A stretch of DNA of 64,000 nucleotides from Ligula intestinalis (taxonomy: Eukaryota > Platyhelminthes > Cestoda > Diphyllobothriidea > Diphyllobothriidae). The notes under the pieces were generated by a model that made no database searches, was not told where the DNA came from, and saw only the letters and a list, made by a program, of their open reading frames with translations. The position numbers were made by a program, and so were the translations under genes. The stretch is from positions 52,386,584 to 52,450,583 of the forward strand of contig JAYGXS010000005.1 of assembly GCA_036362985.1 (NCBI GenBank), written 5' to 3'. This document shows, in pieces, positions 50,701 through 59,700 of the stretch (positions are counted from its first letter, which is position 1; each line of letters begins with the position of its first letter).

Positions 50701-53700
50701 GAATAGAGCATTGAAAATCCGAGTGGTGAACACCGAACTTTCCATTGTTCCTTCGCTTGCTGGGGTTTCCGTGCTCCTGAGCTTCCAGTTGGTCCATTAT
50801 AGCTTAAATTGCACCGCCCCTTATAACAAGGGCGCGAATGCTCGAGCGCGAATAGAGCGTAATATTGTCCCTGAGATCGGGCGCTCTCTTTTTTCCATGA
50901 AATCGAGCGCAAATCAAGCCTGACAATTAGAGCTGTAATTTGCAACCGAGCAGTGGTTTACCCGCGAAACCGCTTTATCCGTCACCCAATACGCTATTCA
51001 TTTTTGAGGTGGTCGTGCGCCTTCTTAAATTCTTTCTACATAACACTATTACGAATGCATGAGTGATAAGTCTTACCCAGTGTTGCTTCATAGAGGACAG
51101 TGCCCATAAGGGCTTGGCAGGCGTCCATAAAAATTGGGATGATCCGTAAGGGTTTCCACGAATAGTGCATTAAAGATTCGAGTGGCGAACACTGACACGT
51201 CCCTTTAGGTTCAGGCTTTGTTTATGCTGATTTTTGTCTGTTGCCTTTCTCAGGCCTTCGAACTGGGCGTCCGCAAGACCGGAGGCTCGACTTCAGCGCA
51301 CCAGCGCCTGGGCATCTGTGCGTTCTCTGAGCACACCGGACAACTTCTGCAGCCGCAGTATGCCAACGCAAAGCAACCCCTTCAGCTGCCATTGTTGACT
51401 TCCAGCCGGCGCCTTGGCCAGCCCGTGCCCACCCCATTTGGCCGACACTTGCTGCGTCGCGACTCCAGATCTGAAATCGTACCTTCCTCGACCTCACCGG
51501 TCGTTATCAGTGGGTCTAGTCTGTCGGAGGAGGAGGAGAATGAGGAAGAAGAAGAAGAGGAAGCTGATGATGATGATGATGATGATGCTGATGAAGAGGA
51601 AGACGAGGATGAGGAGAAGCAGCAGCAGAAAAACATCGGCAGAGCTGGGAAAGGCCTCAGAGCTGAGAGGGAGACTGAGGGGGTTGGTGCTTTTACAACT
51701 TCCGAGAAGGCATCACACCCCGCGACAACAACGACACTGGCTGCTGCCTCAGCGGTACGCTGGCTTCCACGCTTCAAGCTGCCCCCAACATCCTTTTCTG
51801 TCGCTTCTGTCGTCTTCTTCGATGCAGCAGCGCACAGCCAGATGCCGTCTCAACAGCAGCAGCAGCAGCAGCAGGATTCAGCCACTGATAGTGGCCCTGC
51901 GAATAGCTATATGACCTTGTCCATCTTCATACTGCTTACCGATAAGCAGAAGTGCTATCCTCGAACAAGACTCAGCTCGCTGCCGGAAGGCCTGCCTTCA
52001 AAGGTATGTTCCCACTGCAACTGCGCAATAACTCTGATTACACTTGTAGATTGTGCATTTGGATGTGTAAACTTCATGCATTAGCGTTAACGTGGGAAAC
52101 AAAGTAGTCAGGGTACACGTGGCTTGTCCTCGAAAAACTAATAGGCAGCAGTACGCTTGAAATTCAGTTTTATCGACCTTTGTCACCTCACTAAAAGCTC
52201 ATTAAGTTACTTCCTGGTACGGATTAAGTATGCACACCACTGTATAGTGGTCATCTGTATATTACTAACTACTTATTTCGCTGTAGTAAGCCCTTTTTAT
52301 TGCGTACATATTTAACATTTATCAATTCATTTCCCCCTCCACCACGGAAATCTTTAGCGTCCTGCGGTAAATTTGCGTTTTGTTTGGCTTTCACTTAAGT
52401 TTTAAGGTTATTTTATCCTTGTTTTTGTTCGAGTTCTTTGACTTTATTTTCGTTAAGTTAGTTTAGTTTTATTAGCGATATGGGGTTACTTTTCGGCTTC
52501 AAAATACAGGCAATAAGCCTATCTTTCATGGTTCTACTTTAATCTTGAAAACTTGCAGTTATTATCACGGTTCCGCACCTTTCGCAGTTCCTCATTTTGC
52601 AAATTTTGTTTTTGTTGTTACTCATTAGTTGTATGTGACATTTAAAACACCGCGCGCAATTTTTGTTGCAAAAGAATAAGTTGTTTAAATAAGTGTTCTA
52701 TTATTTGTACGTTCTACTCTTTTACTTACTTTTTTCTCTGATATGTCCCACCTATGTAACCCCTTTTACTTCCGATCCCATATTACGCAAGCGTGGGGAT
52801 GTTTTGTTACTGTAGTTATCTGTATACTTAATCCTTACCACGCCCAAAATGTTCCGCGAAATCCGTAGCGTTGGTAAACGTACATGGATAACGGACTGGA
52901 AGATAAAGTGTTTCAATTTAATATCTGCAAATATTCCAGGCATCATATCGTGTTCATCATCCCCAGAAGATGCTGGGACCAAATTGTATTTTTGCTGGCG
53001 TTTCGAAAGCATGCTTTTTCTCATCGTCAAATCGTTGTGCTTACTCTTTTGTCGGCCTCGAATTAATGCGCCTCACAGCTAGCCGTGTGTTGTAGCCGTT
53101 CCCCATGCAAGTGCATTCACTCGGCCGTTGGTTGGTTCCATCTTTTTCACTACCATCAGCGTTCCGTTGAGGTGGTAATAGGCCTCCCCCTTTTTCGGAG
53201 CATTCTTGTGGGCGCCTCCGTGAGAACGCATGCCATGCAGATCATATGACTCTCGCTCACTGTCACCTCCCCTCGCGGCCGTCGGTATTTGTCACTCGCC
53301 CGCCTTAGCACCCCGTTCTGTGCGAGTGTGAGCCTTGCGCTGATGGCATGATAGGCGGGGTTTAACTCGATGGCTCTGTTTAGTGTGCCAGTCGAAGACT
53401 AGCTTTGGAGCACTAGTCTGGCTATCTCATCATAAACGCCACCGATCACTCGTGCATTCTCGGAGACGAAAACGTGGTTCCGCTTTTGCACGTGGCCGTA
53501 GACCATAGAAAGCTTGTCTTTGCGAGCATATGTTCATGCAACCTCATGCCAAGACGTTTGCTCGTTTCACCGGCATACCTTGTTTCACAATCTTGGCAAG
53601 GGATGGTGTACACCACCGCCGACTGTTCGGCCATTAGTAGCGGATCCTTGGCTTTATAATGATAATTAGTGTCGGTTTGTGAGCCACACCAATCCCGAAT

Positions 53701-56700
53701 GTTTTCTGCAGTCTTGTAGTCAACTCTGAGACCTTCACGCAGCTATAGTATATCAGCCCGTACCTGAGACCGGAAATTATAGCATGTGCACGCACATATG
53801 ACAGTTAGACCGTCGATTTCCACCGCGTTCGCCTTCCATCTCCTGATAGCTCCGGTAATAAAATGACCACCCTAGTGGAAACATGTTCATCTCAGTTCGA
53901 TTTTAGTGGACACGAGATAGAGGTGTAAGCCTTCCAACGCCTCGTTTGTTGTGTTTGAAAATGAAACTAGACAGGAATGATGGGGGTATCGAAAACATGC
54001 TGGTGTCGGAACTAGCAATTTGCTACCGGTGGTTTTTAGTAGCATGATAAACTTGCCAGAACTGTCCACGTAAGGCTTATGGAAGCCTGTTCAGTTTTAG
54101 TGTTATAACGGCAAAAAATATGCGAACGCCTTTGAGCTTCGGATTGGTAACAAGGTGCCTAAGAAGGGCATCGATACAATAGAAAAATTAAAAAAAGAAG
54201 TCGTTTACATCATTACAGGCAAAAAGTGGGCATCCGTCAGTCAGTCGAATAGAGTAAACATACACAGCTACTCACTGATTACGAGTGGTATGCTTACATT
54301 TAGGTTTATCTTGAATGCCTTAGCACTCCTTGAGATTACAGTATCCTCTGGTAGAGCATTCTTTGCTCTCTATGGTCTTGCGCAAGAAGAAGTGCTGCCA
54401 AACGTTTAGACGTGACACACCCACGTGACCTTTGAGGGATATGCGTATATTTTAGCTCTGGCAACCATCTCACAGAAATGCACGCAGGCGATACAATCCT
54501 CGGACTATGTGGCAACTCAGTATAAATGTGTCCTTGTGTGGCCGGGTCTCGTCGAATGAGCCGCAGCTTGCGAATTGGCATCATTTCGCCACACTGCAGC
54601 CGTGTATTCGGTGATTCGCGTTCTCAGAAGTCTGCCAGTGTCTCCGACGTAGTTGTTTTGTCTGCAACTGCACCAGATCCTATCGACGACTCCAGATGTT
54701 TCTTGCCGTGGCAGTGGGTCTTTCGGTTTCAGTATCGAATGTCTTATGGTCTGTTTGCGACTCCAAGTCCAAATGGTGCGAGAAGGTGGCCGACAGCCTC
54801 CAGGACGTTTATTGCATGCGGGATCGCTTGCCAAAACTTGGGGTTGGAGTGATTTTTAGGCGTCCTCTTTAGTTTGCTCATGAACCGGTCGACGAAGTTT
54901 CGCGGTAGTCATTTTCTTTGAACACTCGTGGAAGATATTGTATTTCAGCAGATTGGGCTCACAGTGCGTCTCAACTCGCCGATTAAGCATCCTTACGCAA
55001 CTGCGTTTTTGGCTGATTTAATGATCCTCAGTCTTGGAAAGTTAAACAGTGTCAGCCGTTTTTAACAAAGCCATAAGGTGTCTCATTCGAGTGTCATCTG
55101 CATCATAAGACCGAAATTTGGTGGGAGTACCTCGTGGGGGTGCGCTAAGCGCGACCCTCGGTCTTACGGGCTCCTGATTTTAAGGGACGGGACGGGTGGG
55201 GCATGTAAGGGAACAAATTAGATCGCATTAATCCTGTAAAATAAAAAAGTTACGAAGGTAAGTTGAGCCGCGTACTCAAACCTTGAGCGGGAACACCGAA
55301 GTACCCTTTAATATCATCGCTACCCCCCCCCCCCTCCCACCAGACCACCGTCGAGCGCGTGTTTGTCGGGGGAGTGTGCCCTGACTTCGGGCGAGATTAT
55401 TGTGGTAAATTTTATAGTAGTACCGATAACCCCAACTAGAATACAGCCAAAAGAGTGAAGAAAGTTGAAGTTTTAGGAAATTGGCGCCACTTAAAATCTG
55501 TAAGTAAGCGATTATTCCCGTGGTTAATTTGCAAAGCCATTTTTGCCTATTACACTGATTTAAGCAGTTATTGTATGCGGTGGCCTTCCGAGGACCCCTC
55601 TGTAGTTCAATACTATCATCTCATGTCTACTGGGTCGACAGCTGGCATGCAGAAAACCGGAAGATTGTGGGTAATCCAACCAACTTCAAATTTGTAAGTA
55701 GGTGGTTATGATGCACGAGGAACCTTCTGCGACCCTAGTAGGTACTCTTATCCGAAATTCCTGAATTGTATCCCCTTGTGCCGTGCATAACCAGCAAATG
55801 GACATGTCAGTGCAAGCGTACAAAGCGAGTTATGTGGGGGGGGGAGTGATTAAGAATGGGGTTGTCTCTGATAATGGGTTCGAGTGTGGTACCGAGATGG
55901 CCAAAAAACGATGTTAGCAGGTGAATTACTTTTGAGTTGCTAGGTTAAGTCCGCACAATGCCTCCTTTTAACTGCCATTGACAGAGTGTATGCATAGTAT
56001 ACCGGTCGCCCCAATCTAATACTGGCAAGACTGTGAGATCGTGGCTCAATCGTTCTCCGCTGACCGGAGAGACCCGAGTTCAAAACTGAGTGTGACACCA
56101 AATTCAGCGGCGGCACTGGAGTTGGGTATCACTAGCCGATGATAGCAAATGAACCAGAAAAGGCATTCCTAGTATCCCATGTCTTTGCTGGTAATGTCCT
56201 TCTGCCTATATCCTTGCAGACTCGCGGTGGAGGCCCGAGTGAGAGCTCTAATGGCAGCATGGATGGACGAGTGGGTCCTCTGACAGATCGGTGTACGCAT
56301 ATCTGCTACAGTATAGCGGTATATAGTTGACTTTTTCAACACTTCGTTCAGATACCCTTGAGCATTTACTATTTTGAAATTGACTGTTAACAGGTTTAAA
56401 AGTTGAAATATCGTTCCTTTTTTTCTCCAAAATTGTCTTCCTGACGTGTTAAAGTCTAGTATGTTTCACTCCTTGACCGTACAGAACAGGTGCTGACTTA
56501 AAATGCCATGTCCCTTTTTTACCAGCACACTGCTCCAGTTCATTGGCCAGCCATTCGGCCCTCCTTCAGTTTCCATTCGGATATGAATCTGATCCCAGTC
56601 CTCCACCGCTCCGGCAGTCAGGAATGTGCCAAATCCATTATGAATGACCTGGATGCCAAATTCTCCACTCTTATGATGCCGCGCATTCGACACACCTCTC

Positions 56701-59700
56701 TGATGATTCGCAGCAAACAGGAAACTGCTGAAATCGAGCACCAACTGCAACGCTACAGCCTCAATCTCAAGGATGTCAGTGGGAAGCAACCCACCCCGGC
56801 AGATCTTGGTTTGCGCTGGAAGATCTCCTACCTCGGTGTATGGCCCTCACACCAGATTAACCTTAACAGGGCGTTCACGCGAATCGCCAATGCCTGGCGC
56901 AAAGCCATCCCCGAGATTGTCAATCTGGCCATACTGAATTGTCATAAAAATTTCCTTTGGTATCGCCTCTTCGATCCGAAGTACTTCCCGCTGCAGTGCT
57001 GCTTTGAGACGCGTGACCTAGAGCAGGGAGAGGACATTGTGGCTTCACAGTCGAGCGCCAAGCCGCTTCAGACAAATGTCCATCGGGGTTTGACTTTGGA
57101 AGAGTTTAAGGTGAGTTAGCGAAAGAGGGAATAAAGCCTATCAGCACCTAAAAAATCTTCCATTTATACCTTTTGTAGTAATTTTGTCAAGTCGATGCCC
57201 TTGTACATCTTAGGTTTGGCGCTCAGGCGAAGTTCTAGACGATTTCAGACTGGTGTTTGTTTCCGGTCAAAGGCATGGCTGACTTTCGATATCCGTTGGG
57301 CCACTTTGTCGTTGATTTTGATGATGTGTGGGAAAAGAGTTCCGTGCACAAATAATTTAAGCCATACACCGTTTCTCCAACGTAGTTGCAGTCCCTTTCG
57401 TTGACACGTATCTGGTAGAAGTTTCAGGAGGAGGCAGTCTATCCTTAGGTTGCATCACACGGTGGCATATTGTCACCTGCGGTCGATGGGTTATGAATAC
57501 TCCAGCGGGTTTTAGTAGTCGACAGCTTGCTTCGAAGAGTCTTTATTAACCAATGGCCCACAAAACTTCGCGTTGCTGTTATTTTGGCCGTCGTCAATTT
57601 ACTCTGTGCTTGCTTTATTTTATAAAATAATTTGACTATCCATTAGCTCGGAAGAGAACATGCAGCTACTTCTGTTCGGCTTTTCTGTCAACTGTTAGGC
57701 TGCAGTGTGTTTCGACTCTTTGAAAAGAATATGAACGCAGCTACATTTTTGAGTCAGAAGGTGATTTCTCTTGAAGTGTAGTACTTGCTGTGTGTAGGTT
57801 TTTCTTCTGAATACTGTAGTTTGCAGTGGCGCACAATAAAACTGAGGAAGGGGGCTGGGTTATTTCTGTCAGCTTCCATCATGAAGTGGATATTCGGGTC
57901 AACCGAGTCCAGTATGTCTAAGAGGTGCTGAATGTGAGGTTTTTGACAATAACGGAACATGAGCTACTCATGTCTCTGATGACAAATCCGCGATGGATAT
58001 CGAAACGTCAGGCGAATAAACATATTGTCCCAGCGATCGAGTCTTCTTCTTCTTCTCAATGACGGAACTGTCATCGACATTACTTTGGTTTACTGAGGAT
58101 TTATTTACGAAGGCTAATGCGCCCACTTTGGCCGGTCATCGCCTTAAACTGCGCCCCGGCCAAGCAGGGATCAATGGACTAAAATTCTTCCTCAATTCAA
58201 GTTTATTGAGTGGAATAGAAGCAAACGGCTTTGGACTCCCTGCACAGTAGTTAAGAAATGTGTCGGCACAGCTGAAAATTTCAAACAAGTTCTTTCACAT
58301 AATTGTAGGCGACTACTCACTTTATCCAAGAAATGCAATCACATGTGGTGTTGTCAGTTAACACAAGCCAGTAGGTGTAACTGAGCAAAAAGAGCAGACA
58401 GTAGAACAACTCCTAAAGCATGGCTCAGAATTGAAGATGTAATGTTATTTGTGATTTTTTAGGAGAAAAAATGTTAGTAATAGAACTGTTGCAGCGCGGA
58501 ACGCCCTTCCTGAAGAGGTTGTCCTCTCCACCTTTGTTCTTTCCTTTAGGATCAAACTGGACATGCACCAAATACGTCATTTCCCAGCCACCTGCTACTC
58601 AAAGGGACAGCACAGGCATTGCATTATACTACTCACATATCATGAGTAGTCATTTTTATTACTACTAGATAAACCAACAACTGCTGTGTTTTCACCCACA
58701 AGCATGCTACTGCGATACTTTTTTCAATTTTTCTTGGTATCCTTGTATTTCCTATCACCTTGTTATCAATAGGCAGTTAACAGGCGTTCTCCTATCTCTC
58801 ACTCAACAAACTCATACTGATGTTGTGCACTATTGTGGTCTTTTTTTAGGATCTCATCGGATCGGCACCGCAACAGACAGACCTCCTGCGCATGGACCAA
58901 CGCCTGGAAGCCCTGCTGGAGGAAGGCTGCGAGCATCTGACTGACATGGTCGCCTCTATCAATGCGCACTGGCAGGCGAGCACCGAAAACAGCGGCGGTA
59001 GCAGTGGTGGTGGCTCCGATAAACTGGTCGCTTTTCTCTACGAGGACCTGCAGATGGCGTCGTCGTCGCCGTCAACGACCGACGGCGGCCAAGCTGGCAG
59101 TTATTGGCGAATGCACCTCGGCCTTATTACGCCCGCCATGCCCGAGGGCCTGGTGCTACTTCAGTGGACGGAAGTACGTGATTATGTTGAGGGCGGCGGG
59201 ATAATGCAACCGTCGTCGCCGCTGCCATCCTCGTCCCCAGCACTCGGTGCCGGCGTACGTGGGGCTTCCTTGTCGCCCCTGTCCGCCGAGACCAATCCCC
59301 TCATAGCTCTGAGCCAGCGCATCCTCCCCGCGCCAGTTGAGGGCACCCCACTCGACTGCGATACTCCGGCCCGACGCAGATGCAGCGTAAGTGACCTGGG
59401 CAAACCTGTCTTGTAGAGCCGCCTAAATATCTATTGCCTCCAGCCGACTGCCTTACGGAGTTGGTGGTTAAACATTTAATTCCTGGTAAACAAGTGTGAG
59501 TGAAAACTTTATTTGCCTTAAACTTGATCAAAAATACTAAATTAAAGCCTCTTATAACTCTATCAACATAAACTCCTGTTGCTTAGGCAACTGGCGCCTA
59601 TTGACGAAAATTTGACCTCGGGTGGAATTGAGCGAAAAAATAAAAAATCGGGCTACTGAAAATGTAAAAGTAGTTTATTATTATAAGACAGATAGGAACC

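Noticed and set aside
51382..51777. Ser-rich minus-strand frame opposite exon 9
   Set aside because: It is the complement of the acidic repeat in SZT2 exon 9.
52941..53010. Another hammerhead-like motif
   Set aside because: GAAGATG and CGAAAGC occur, but the spacing and stem II do not fit the CUGANGA-stem-GAAAC order.
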